Part shown: positions 1-6,734 of the stretch, piece by piece
Position numbering within the stretch: the first letter of the stretch is position 1
How the letters are laid out: each line of letters opens with the position of its first letter
From: Enterococcus sp. DIV0212c
GTDB lineage: Bacteria > Bacillota > Bacilli > Lactobacillales > Enterococcaceae
Length of the DNA stretch: 64,000 bases
Assembly (NCBI RefSeq): GCF_017377505.1
Contig: NZ_JAFREN010000014.1
Span: 1 to 64,000 of the forward strand
Direction: 5' to 3'
The notes under the pieces: generated by a model
Told to the model about the DNA's origin: nothing
What the model saw: the letters and a program-made list of their open reading frames with translations, nothing else
The model's database searches: none
Made by a program: the position numbers and the translations under genes

Positions 1-14
1 CAACTTTTGGGGGT

Positions 15-168
15 CACCTCAAAACTAAAAATCAGTTTTATTTCAGGCTCTAAATCCGAATAAATGATGAGAAAAAAGTAACTACTACGCTTCGATCACA
101 TCAAATTCTAAGTGCTAAAGCACTAAGATTTGAAGGCTTCGGAAATAAACGCTTTTGTCTCATCCTCT
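15..168 (-). repeat. Intergenic repeat element B, copy 1
   Basis: The stretch directly downstream of cstR (reading the minus strand) carries a GAGACA-type beginning, a hairpin around AAGTGCTTTAGCACTTAG, the words GATGTGATCGAAGCGTAG and ATTTATTCGGATTTAGAGCC, and an AAAACTGATTTTTAGTTTT hairpin. The same words, in the same order, recur near 6281-6460 and 9079-9183, always at the 3' end of a gene. It probably serves as a transcription terminator or mRNA 3' end. The family assignment rests only on comparing the three copies here. Confidence 0.7.
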
Positions 169-171
169 GTT

Positions 172-426
172 TTATCTCGTTTTTACGATCATCTCTAACG
201 CTTTAGCCAAATCCTCTCCAGCAAGGTCGATATTTTCAGCTTCCATACACTGCTTCAGATTTTCAGTTACAACAAGACCAATCACTTTATCAATACTGGA
301 GCGAACGGCTGTCAATTGTGTTACGACTTCTCGACAGTCTTTTCCTTCTTCCATCATTTTCAAAATCCCACGAATCTGTCCTTCTGACCGTTTTAAGCGG
401 TTGGCTAATTTAGGATCACACGCCAT
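172..426 (-). CDS. cstR: CstR-type persulfide-sensing repressor (CsoR/DUF156 family)
   Basis: This 84-residue all-helical repressor of the CsoR/RcnR/CstR family is the last gene of its operon. Counting from the ATG at 426 it has cysteines at 31 (KDCRE) and 60 (LKQC), the spacing of the CstR dithiol pair. The His that CsoR uses for Cu(I) is replaced by Asn four residues before the second Cys, so persulfide sensing is much more likely than copper sensing. A TTG lies just upstream, but AGGAGAGG is better spaced for the ATG. The reading frame overlaps the end of the upstream rhodanese gene, so the two are probably translationally coupled. Partners in the operon (rhodaneses, CoA-disulfide reductase) and an ATACCC...GGGTAT operator at 2701-2716 support the role. 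Confidence 0.88.
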   Translation of the reverse strand: MACDPKLANRLKRSEGQIRGILKMMEEGKDCREVVTQLTAVRSSIDKVIGLVVTENLKQCMEAENIDLAGEDLAKALEMIVKTR

Positions 427-721
427 CAATAACCTCTCCTCTCCAGGCAGACATGCCGCCCATCACATTGGTTACATCATACCCTAATGAAGAAAAATAT
501 TCACTAGCCATTTGTGAGCGTCCGCCAGAATGGCAGATAATGTAGTACGGCTGCTCTTTATCCAGCGAGCCAGCGGTTTTGTCCAATGTACTAAGCGGTA
601 GACTTTTGGCCCCTTTGATATGTCCAGAACGATATTCGTCATCTTCGCGTACATCTATGATTGCTAGTTCATTTCTTTTTTCTAATTGTTCAAATTCGTC
701 GATCATGATTGATTTATACAT
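416..721 (-). CDS. Single-domain rhodanese sulfurtransferase
   Basis: This 101-residue protein is a stand-alone rhodanese fold. IIDVRE near residues 21-26, the GHIKGAKSLP segment, and the active-site loop CHSGGR with Cys63 are all present. Rhodaneses carry a persulfide on this Cys and move sulfane sulfur between low-molecular-weight thiols and acceptors, in the cytoplasm. Its ATG shares the A of the TAA of the preceding reductase gene (TAATG) and its end overlaps cstR, so it is the third gene of a tightly coupled persulfide operon. The exact sulfur donor cannot be read from sequence. Confidence 0.88.
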   Translation of the reverse strand: MYKSIMIDEFEQLEKRNELAIIDVREDDEYRSGHIKGAKSLPLSTLDKTAGSLDKEQPYYIICHSGGRSQMASEYFSSLGYDVTNVMGGMSAWRGEVIDGV

Positions 722-2373
722 TATTTAATAACCTCCTGAGGGTAAATTGTACTATATATTTGAAATGCGCCATCTAAATTTTTAACATTGAAGCCATTAT
801 TTTTCAAGATACGTTCAGCTAAATAACTACGTTGTCCACTTTGACAACTAACAATAATTTCTTTATCAGTTGGTAATTCAGCCAAATGTTCTCTTAATTC
901 ATCTAATGGGATATTTTTAGCTTGAGGTAATGAACCGTTATTCTTCAATTCTCCTGGATTTCTCACATCAAGTAAAAGTGCACCATTTTCTATCGCTTCT
1001 TTTAATTCGTAATATTGAATATTTTCAGAAAAACCTTCTACGATATTTATAGCCGCATAGCCAATCATATTGACTGGGTCTTTAGCAGAACCAAACGGCG
1101 GTGCATACGTAAATTCCAGTTCTGGTAAGTCCATCACGGTTAATCCGGCTTTGATGGCTGTCGCAATGATATCTATTCGTTTATCCACGCCATCAGCTCC
1201 GATTGCTTGCGCACCGTAGATTTTTCCTGAAACAGGATGAAATAGAAGCTTCATAACGATTGGATGACTACCAGGAAAATACCCTGCATGGCTTTTAGAG
1301 GTTGTATGAACAGCTTTGTATTCTAAATTGTTATTTCGTAATTGGCGCTCACTTAATCCTGTGCTGGCTGCTGCAAGATCAAAGACTCGAACAATTGCAG
1401 TTCCAATACTGCCTTGGTTTTTACGAGCAACGCCAGCAATTACATCAGCTACTTGTCTACCTTGACGATTTGCTGGTGAAGCAAGTGAAATCAAGGCATC
1501 CTCTCCTGTGATTTGTTGTTTTACGACGATTGCATCCCCAACGGCATACACATCTGGATCAGTGGTTTGATACGTTTGATCAACGACGATCCCACCTCTC
1601 AAACCTGTTTTTAACCCTGCAGCAATAGCAAGATCACTGGATGGTTTGACCCCAATCGACAAAATCGTAAAATCACTGATGATGGTTTCACCAGAACTCA
1701 ATTCGATTTTTGAGCCAGAATCTCTAAAGGCAGCTGCTCCTGCGCCCGTATAAACGGTGATTCCCTTTTGCTTCAATTCTTTTTCCACAAAAGCGGCCAT
1801 TTCTTCATCTAAAGGTGGTAATAATTGCGGTGCAGCTTCTACTAATGTGACATCTATGCCTAAATGCTGCAAGTTTTCCGCCATTTCCAAACCAATAAAT
1901 CCCGCGCCGATCACAACAGCTTTTTTTGGTTGCTCATTTTTAACTGCTGCGACAATTTTATCAACATCAGGAACATTTCTTAAAGTGTAAACATTTGTAG
2001 CTTGATCCAACCCTTCAATCGCTGGGACAACTGGTTCTGCACCTGGAGAAAGGATCAATTTATCATAACTGATTACTTCTTCACGACCGTTTGAATTGGT
2101 TAAAACCGTTTTATTTTTTCGATCGATGTTGATTGCCTCTGTTTCTGGATAAACATCAATGTTAAATCTTTTTTTCAATTGTTCTGGTGTTTGTAAAATC
2201 AATTCTGAACGTTCACTGATTTCACCTGAGACATAGTAAGGCAGACCGCAATTAGCAAAAGATACATAAGGACCTTTTTCTAAAACGATGATTTCGATTT
2301 CTTCAGATAATCTTCTTAGTCTTGTCGCTGCTGACATTCCACCAGCCACACCGCCAATAATTACTACACGCAT
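721..2373 (-). CDS. cdr: CoA-disulfide/CoA-persulfide reductase with C-terminal rhodanese domain
   Basis: This 550-residue flavoprotein has an FAD-binding GGVAGG motif at residues 7-12 and the SFANCGLPYY segment with the single redox Cys42 typical of CoA-disulfide reductases. An NAD(P)H-binding GAGFIGLEMAE lies around residue 155, and a rhodanese domain covers roughly residues 455-550 with Cys510 in SCQSGQR. Family members of this fused type reduce CoA-disulfide or CoA-persulfide with NAD(P)H and release sulfide. It is linked by TAATG overlaps to a rhodanese gene on each side. With CstR this matches the reactive-sulfur-species operon known from E. faecalis; the preferred substrate here is inferred. 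Confidence 0.9.
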   Translation of the reverse strand: MRVVIIGGVAGGMSAATRLRRLSEEIEIIVLEKGPYVSFANCGLPYYVSGEISERSELILQTPEQLKKRFNIDVYPETEAINIDRKNKTVLTNSNGREEVISYDKLILSPGAEPVVPAIEGLDQATNVYTLRNVPDVDKIVAAVKNEQPKKAVVIGAGFIGLEMAENLQHLGIDVTLVEAAPQLLPPLDEEMAAFVEKELKQKGITVYTGAGAAAFRDSGSKIELSSGETIISDFTILSIGVKPSSDLAIAAGLKTGLRGGIVVDQTYQTTDPDVYAVGDAIVVKQQITGEDALISLASPANRQGRQVADVIAGVARKNQGSIGTAIVRVFDLAAASTGLSERQLRNNNLEYKAVHTTSKSHAGYFPGSHPIVMKLLFHPVSGKIYGAQAIGADGVDKRIDIIATAIKAGLTVMDLPELEFTYAPPFGSAKDPVNMIGYAAINIVEGFSENIQYYELKEAIENGALLLDVRNPGELKNNGSLPQAKNIPLDELREHLAELPTDKEIIVSCQSGQRSYLAERILKNNGFNVKNLDGAFQIYSTIYPQEVIK

Positions 2374-2687
2374 TATAATTTTCCTCCTCTGACTTCACCA
2401 TGCCAAGCGCTCATACCGCCTTTGACATTGATTGCATCGATTCCTTTATTTTTCAAGATTTTTACAGCTCTTCGGCTTCTCATACCAGATTGACAAATTA
2501 CATAAACAGGCTGGTCCTTCTTTGTCGTATACCCAGCTATTTTACCTAGGGGTATATTTTTCGCTCCTTTTATGTGTCCGCTAGCAAATTCTGCCGTTTC
2601 TCTTACATCGATGACTTCTGGTTTTGAAGCTAGCTTTTGCTGAAGTTGACTTGTATTAATTGAATTTCCTTTAAAAAATCTAAACAT
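2373..2687 (-). CDS. Single-domain rhodanese sulfurtransferase (first gene of cst-type operon)
   Basis: This 104-residue rhodanese has VIDVRE near residues 25-30, GHIKGAKNIPLG, and the active-site loop CQSGMR with Cys65. The frame is open upstream to 2732, but AAAGGAGGAGCC sits just before the ATG at 2687, and an earlier start would place the operator inside the gene. It resembles the 101-residue rhodanese at the other end of the operon, so the operon carries three rhodanese domains counting the fusion. Its stop overlaps the start of the reductase (TAATG). The substrate is not deducible. Confidence 0.88.
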   Translation of the reverse strand: MFRFFKGNSINTSQLQQKLASKPEVIDVRETAEFASGHIKGAKNIPLGKIAGYTTKKDQPVYVICQSGMRSRRAVKILKNKGIDAINVKGGMSAWHGEVRGGKL

Positions 2688-2700
2688 TGGCTCCTCCTTT

Positions 2701-2716
2701 ATACCCCTATGGGTAT
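2701..2716. promoter_or_regulatory. CstR operator, ATACCCCTATGGGTAT
   Basis: This is a 16-bp near-palindrome whose half sites ATACCC/GGGTAT are the G-tract signature of CsoR/CstR-family operators. It lies between the predicted promoter (2728-2756) and the start codon at 2687, a position where bound CstR would block transcription. A weaker related sequence (TACCTAGGGGTA) occurs inside the first gene near 2543-2554 and could be a second site. Confidence 0.8.
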
Positions 2717-2727
2717 TTACAAGGAAT

Positions 2728-2756
2728 AGCATAAATGATTTTTATTTACTTGTAAA
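2728..2756 (-). promoter_or_regulatory. Promoter of the persulfide operon
   Basis: On the minus strand, TTTACA (2751-2756) is separated by 17 bases from TATGCT (2728-2733). Transcription would begin close to 2721, just before the CstR operator. Confidence 0.6.
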
Positions 2757-2929
2757 GAGGTTTGCTTCAAAAATTACGGATCATTTTTGCCTATATGATT
2801 ATAAAATGACCATCCACAGCTCAAACTACCTGAAATTTTTTTAAAATGTTCCCCCTATTTCTATTAAATACGGTATTTTCTTAAACAAACTGAATTATTT
2901 CTTAAGAAAGCCAAACAAATATTAACTTA

Positions 2930-2964
2930 TTTGGCATATTTTTGTAACATTAGACCTCTATACT
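2930..2964 (+). promoter_or_regulatory. Activator-type promoter motif shared with 6521-6555
   Basis: TTTGGCATATTTTTGTAACA followed by TTAG ends five bases before a TATACT -10 box (2959-2964). The same 24-bp motif with two substitutions lies five bases before a TAGAAT -10 box upstream of the lipoprotein gene at 6735. There is no consensus -35 box at the expected place, so the motif may bind an activator. The response regulator encoded between the two sites is the obvious candidate; that link is inference. Confidence 0.6.
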
Positions 2965-3015
2965 GAATATAGTTACTTAGATAAACAGCACAACAACAAG
3001 AAAAGAGGGTATGAC

Positions 3016-3585
3016 ATGAATCAAGGAATTCTTAAAAAACAAAATATTTTACCGTTACTATTGATTCTACTTCTTTCATTTGCTAGTCTTTTCCTTATTT
3101 TTAATAAAGAAGAACAACCCATCCAAGATGAAGCGACTGCTTATCAGCAGATTTTTATTGATGAAATAGCATCTGAAGCGAAACTTTTACAAAAACAAAC
3201 CAAATTATTTGCCAGCATCACTATCGCCCAAGCGATTTTAGAATCTGATTGGGGACGCAGTGATTTAGCTGTAGAAGCCAAAAATCTTTTCGGGATCAAA
3301 GGCGAATTTAATGAGCAATCCAGCATTATGCCTACAGATGAATTTATTAATGGTGAACGGATCACGATCGATGACTCTTTTAAGAAATATGAAACGATCC
3401 AAGAATCGATGGTCGATCATATGGAATTTTTAAAAGGCGGAACTTATGATGCCATAAAAACCAGCAAAAACTATCGAGAAGCGGCGGTTGCTTTACAAAA
3501 TGGTGGTTATGCAACTGATCCAGATTATGCGGAAAAGCTGATTGAATTAATCGAGGAATTTAAGTTAAACAACTATGATAAATAA
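3016..3585 (+). CDS. Membrane-anchored glucosaminidase (GH73-like)
   Basis: This 189-residue protein has a basic start and one hydrophobic segment (about residues 11-30) that should act as a signal anchor. A glucosaminidase domain of the FlgJ/LytG kind follows, containing SITIAQAILESDWGRSDLA; Glu76 in ILESDWG is the expected catalytic acid. Later motifs (NLFGIKG, Y-x-T at about 125, GGYATDPDYAEKL near the end) fit the family. It would cleave N-acetylglucosaminyl linkages of peptidoglycan outside the membrane. It has no SH3b or LysM domain. It opens a transcription unit with the FtsX-like gene and the two-component genes and carries the shared promoter motif at 2930. Confidence 0.82.
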   Translation: MNQGILKKQNILPLLLILLLSFASLFLIFNKEEQPIQDEATAYQQIFIDEIASEAKLLQKQTKLFASITIAQAILESDWGRSDLAVEAKNLFGIKGEFNEQSSIMPTDEFINGERITIDDSFKKYETIQESMVDHMEFLKGGTYDAIKTSKNYREAAVALQNGGYATDPDYAEKLIELIEEFKLNNYDK

Positions 3586-3615
3586 TCTAATACTAGCTAC
3601 TAGGAAAGGTTTATT

Positions 3616-4242
3616 ATGTATAATTTATATTATGTTGTAAAAGATAGCAGCATTGATCTTATAAGAAATAAAGGTGCCACTTTTTTTAAAGGCACTTTTA
3701 TTTTCTTGTATACTTTGACGTTAACCATTTTACTTCACCTATTGGTCACTACTAATCACCTTGAAACAATAGAAAAAGAAAATAAGCTACTAGAATCAAA
3801 TTCGTTGGACTATTTCGTTCAGACAAATTCCAGCGATCATTTAATCACCTTGTTAGTCAGTCTAAAAAATGGTTTCATTATTTTTACTATCAGTTTATTT
3901 TTATTCGGTATCGCATATCTCTTTATCTATTTTCAAAAAGCTTTATTATTGAATAAAGAAGAATTAGTAACGAAAAAAATGCTCGGAGCTTCGGCTATCA
4001 GAGTGACTAGCGAGCTCTTTTTAGATTCGGTTTTACTGATTATTCCTTGTATTATTTTAGGAATAATCGTAGCTGAATATTTCTATGCCAGCTGTTTCTT
4101 CAATTCTACTTTTTGGCTAGCTAGGGACTTTTATGCCCCAAGTTACTTCATAGTTTACGTAGATTTGCCTTTGATTGGCTTATTTTCACTTGTGCTTATT
4201 TGCCAGTTTTTTTATCTTAAACAAAAAATAACGAATCTTTAA
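3616..4242 (+). CDS. FtsX-like membrane protein without a partner ATPase
   Basis: This 208-residue protein has about four membrane segments (near residues 25-45, 87-107, 132-155 and 180-200). The stretch KEELVTKKMLGAS followed by a hydrophobic helix resembles the cytoplasmic loop and last helices of FtsX/MacB-type permeases. Those permeases normally work with an ABC ATPase, and none is encoded nearby. It lies between the glucosaminidase and the response regulator, so a role in controlling a cell-wall hydrolase, as FtsEX does, or in sensing for the kinase is conceivable. Function is not established. Confidence 0.6.
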   Translation: MYNLYYVVKDSSIDLIRNKGATFFKGTFIFLYTLTLTILLHLLVTTNHLETIEKENKLLESNSLDYFVQTNSSDHLITLLVSLKNGFIIFTISLFLFGIAYLFIYFQKALLLNKEELVTKKMLGASAIRVTSELFLDSVLLIIPCIILGIIVAEYFYASCFFNSTFWLARDFYAPSYFIVYVDLPLIGLFSLVLICQFFYLKQKITNL

Positions 4243-4257
4243 AAGGAGTTTTTGATC

Positions 4258-4902
4258 GTGAATATTTTAGTTGCCGATGATAGCCCAGAAATGGTGCAGA
4301 TCGTTAGTGCTTATTTAAAAAAAGCTGGATTTACCGTTTTTACTGCTTTAGATGGTGAGATGGCTTTAGATGTCTTTTATCAAGAAAAATTAGATTTAGC
4401 TATTATTGACTGGATGATGCCTAAAATTGATGGGATCGAAGTTCTGAAAACGATTAAAGCTGAAAGCTCATTAAAAATATTGATGTTAACCGCTAAGACA
4501 ACTGGAGAAGATGAGTTCCTATCATTATCTAGCGGCGCTGATGACTATATTACCAAACCATTTCATCCTCAAGTATTGTTGCTACGTGTCAAAAAATTGC
4601 TTGGTCTGACCCATTCTTTTTATGCGAAAAATTTACTGATCGATCCAGCTAATTTAAAGGTTTGGAAACATGAAGAAGCCTTAGATTTAACTAAAAAAGA
4701 ATTTGATTTGCTTATGATGTTAGTTAACAATCGTGGAACTATTTTAACGAGAGAACAACTTTTGATCGGTGTTTGGGGAATGGATTATGACGGTGTTGCA
4801 CGGACTGTGGACACCCATATTAGACGACTTCGTGAAAAAATTGGCGATGAGATCATCACCACCAAAAGAGGAGTGGGCTATCTCATTGAAAAAGAAAACT
4901 AG
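4258..4902 (+). CDS. OmpR/PhoB-family response regulator
   Basis: This 214-residue regulator has a receiver domain with the acidic pair D7-D8, phospho-acceptor Asp51 in IIDWMMP, and the conserved Lys in ITKPFHP. A winged-helix DNA-binding domain follows (TKKEFDLLMML, the LLIGVWG stretch, RTVDTHIRRLREKIG, TKRGVGY). A TTG at 4252 is in frame, but AAGGAG at 4243-4248 is only three bases from it and nine from the GTG at 4258, which I therefore prefer. The gene overlaps the kinase gene by 17 bases. It probably activates the promoters at 2930 and 6521. Confidence 0.88.
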   Translation: MNILVADDSPEMVQIVSAYLKKAGFTVFTALDGEMALDVFYQEKLDLAIIDWMMPKIDGIEVLKTIKAESSLKILMLTAKTTGEDEFLSLSSGADDYITKPFHPQVLLLRVKKLLGLTHSFYAKNLLIDPANLKVWKHEEALDLTKKEFDLLMMLVNNRGTILTREQLLIGVWGMDYDGVARTVDTHIRRLREKIGDEIITTKRGVGYLIEKEN

Positions 4903-6304
4903 AAAAATCAGCACAACACTCACAGTGACCTTTTCACTGATCATTATCGGCAGCTTTGTTGTTATGTTTCTTTTGAATAGTCTGATTATACCTCATTATT
5001 ATTTTTCAAAAATGGAACATAAAGTTACCTCAGTTATGACCGATATCCAACAAAATTCCAGTACTGATCAACAACTAGCTGAATTAGAAGATAACAATCA
5101 AGTCACGATCATTAAACGAACGCTGGATGGTACATCGTTGGATGATTTCAATGAAGCGTTGAATGTAGAGCTAAATCGAAAAAAAGTTGCTTTGAATCGT
5201 TTTTGGATCACCCAGGAAACCTTAGATCAATTGCAAAATCAACCACAATCTGTTCAACGAAATTTCGATCAGGGGAAGCAAAAATCCAGTTTCTTAGTTG
5301 AGATGCGGGTGATCGATAATACGTTTTATATGGTTGGTATTTCAACAGTTAATTTTTCAGAAACGGCGAACTTGATCAACACGTTTAATTTTATTTCTTT
5401 AGGTCTAACATTGATTTTAATCATTATTTTGATTTACATTTCTGTTCGGAAAATAACCGATCCTTTAGTGGACTTAAAAAAAGTTGCAGAAGAGATTACT
5501 ACCCTATCTTTTGTCACAACCGATGATATTCCAGCAAATGAAATTGGCGAATTAGCCCAAAGCATCAATAAAATGAGCTATGCTTTAGCAACTTACCAAA
5601 AAAACTTATTAGCCAAAAATGAACAACTTAAGCAATTTACCGCTGATCTAACTCACGAGCTAAAAACACCAATCGCTTTGATCAAAGCGTATGGCTCAGG
5701 AATCCAAGATGATTTAGATGACGGAACTTATCTGGAAGTGATTTTACAACAAACTCAGCGTTTGAATGATATCGTGGATCAAATGTTGGACTATGCAAAA
5801 CTAGAGCAACAACAACCAATCAATAAAGTTCCCCTACAATTATCAGATACTTGGCGGAAAACGGTGACTGAGCTGACACCAACAATGGAAAAAGAATCTA
5901 TTTTACTACTAGAAGCGGATACTGACAAACCTCTTTCATTGATTGAAGCTGATCCTCTTTTGATCAAAAGAGTGTTTGAAAATTTACTAACTAACAGTCT
6001 TAAATATACTACTGATAAAGAGATTCAAGTCAGCTGGCGAGAAACAGAGGAATTTATCGAATTTACGATAAGCAATCAAACCTCTTTAGCTTCTGACTTT
6101 GATGTGAACAAACTTTGGGAAGCATTTTACGTTCATGAAAAATCTCGGAATAAAAACCTATCTGGAACAGGTCTTGGTTTATCAATCGTTCAATCGATCA
6201 TGGCTGAACATGGTTTTACCGTCGAAGCAAAATTGATTCATCATACACTGATTTTTATTTTACATTTTTATAAAGTTGGTGGAGGCTGGGACAGAAGTGT
6301 TTAA
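4886..6304 (+). CDS. Sensor histidine kinase
   Basis: This 472-residue kinase starts at TTG 4886, inside the end of the regulator gene. It has a first membrane helix at about residues 12-35, an extracytoplasmic domain of some 130 residues, and a second helix at about 165-188. HAMP, a HisKA domain with His257 in LTHELKTP, and an ATPase domain with the N box NLLTNSLKYT and GTGLGLSIV follow. The usual D-x-G-x-G box is replaced by a SNQTS-containing segment, as in a subset of kinases. The last ten residues (KVGGGWDRSV) and the stop codon are encoded by intergenic repeat element B, so the C-terminus has been extended or replaced by the repeat. The signal is unknown. Confidence 0.85.
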   Translation: MKKKTRKISTTLTVTFSLIIIGSFVVMFLLNSLIIPHYYFSKMEHKVTSVMTDIQQNSSTDQQLAELEDNNQVTIIKRTLDGTSLDDFNEALNVELNRKKVALNRFWITQETLDQLQNQPQSVQRNFDQGKQKSSFLVEMRVIDNTFYMVGISTVNFSETANLINTFNFISLGLTLILIIILIYISVRKITDPLVDLKKVAEEITTLSFVTTDDIPANEIGELAQSINKMSYALATYQKNLLAKNEQLKQFTADLTHELKTPIALIKAYGSGIQDDLDDGTYLEVILQQTQRLNDIVDQMLDYAKLEQQQPINKVPLQLSDTWRKTVTELTPTMEKESILLLEADTDKPLSLIEADPLLIKRVFENLLTNSLKYTTDKEIQVSWRETEEFIEFTISNQTSLASDFDVNKLWEAFYVHEKSRNKNLSGTGLGLSIVQSIMAEHGFTVEAKLIHHTLIFILHFYKVGGGWDRSV

Positions 6305-6460
6305 TCCCAAGAAATAAGAAGGAATTCACGAAAATTGTTCTTCAAATTTTTGTGAAGTTCAGATTATTTCTGAAGCCTTCAATTCTAAGTGCTTTAGCAC
6401 TTAGAATTTGATGTGATCGAAGCGTAGCGTAGTGATTGCTTCTGCTCCCAATGTTTATCC
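6281..6460 (+). repeat. Intergenic repeat element B, copy 2
   Basis: It begins with GGAGGCTGGGACAGAAGTG inside the 3' end of the histidine kinase gene. It contains the AAGTGCTTTAGCACTTAG hairpin, GATGTGATCGAAGCGTAG and GCTTCTGCTCCCA, all shared with the copies at 15-168 and 9079-9183. This is the longest copy; an internal dyad (ACGAAAATT...AATTTTTGTG) is not present in the others. Confidence 0.7.
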
Positions 6461-6470
6461 GGATTCCACG

Positions 6471-6515
6471 TGAGTGGGATATGACTCGAAGAGTTATATC
6501 CCACTCACTTTTTGT
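6471..6515 (+). terminator. Rho-independent terminator of the two-component operon
   Basis: GTGAGTGGGATATGACTC and its near-perfect complement (to 6509) form an 18-bp stem closed by a three-base loop, followed by a run of T. The ACTC...GAGT core of the stem recurs in hairpins at 12219-12258 and 33744-33807. Confidence 0.85.
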
Positions 6516-6520
6516 TTACT

Positions 6521-6555
6521 TTTGGCATTTTTCTGTAACATTAGCTTGTTAGAAT
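6521..6555 (+). promoter_or_regulatory. Activator-type promoter motif, second copy
   Basis: TTTGGCATTTTTCTGTAACA plus TTAG (6521-6544) ends five bases before TAGAAT (6550-6555). It matches the motif upstream of the glucosaminidase gene at 22 of 24 positions and has the same spacing to the -10 box. It probably drives the lipoprotein gene at 6735. Confidence 0.6.
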
Positions 6556-6602
6556 CAGTTTATGGTATTGAGCTGAACATGATTGTTTTAGCTTTTATGT
6601 TA

Positions 6603-6729
6603 TCTAGCTCCGCGGGCTTGATCCTCGGAAAAAAGATGAAATCTGAATGAGGTAAAAAACACCTCAGTCTTATTTCCCTATTTTTCTGTCGGAGCAGGGC
6701 GAGCCCGCTACGCTTTTAAATTTAGGAGG
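6603..6729 (+). repeat. 5'-leader repeat element A, copy 1 (includes the SD)
   Basis: It starts TCTAGCTCC and contains the long-range dyad GCGGGCTTG (6612-6620)/CGAGCCCGC (6700-6708). A TGAGGT...ACCTCA hairpin sits inside and TATTTTTCTGTCGGAG is shared with other copies. It ends CGCTTTTAAATTTAGGAGGA, so the repeat itself supplies the ribosome binding site of the lipoprotein gene. Related copies lie at 30752, 38135 (minus), 42740-43041 and 54081, with weaker ones at 24271 and 49603 (minus). Confidence 0.75.
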
Positions 6730-6734
6730 AACTC

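Noticed and set aside
172..426. Copper-sensing CsoR as identity of the first repressor.
   Set aside because: The copper-ligand His is Asn and all operon partners handle persulfides, not copper.
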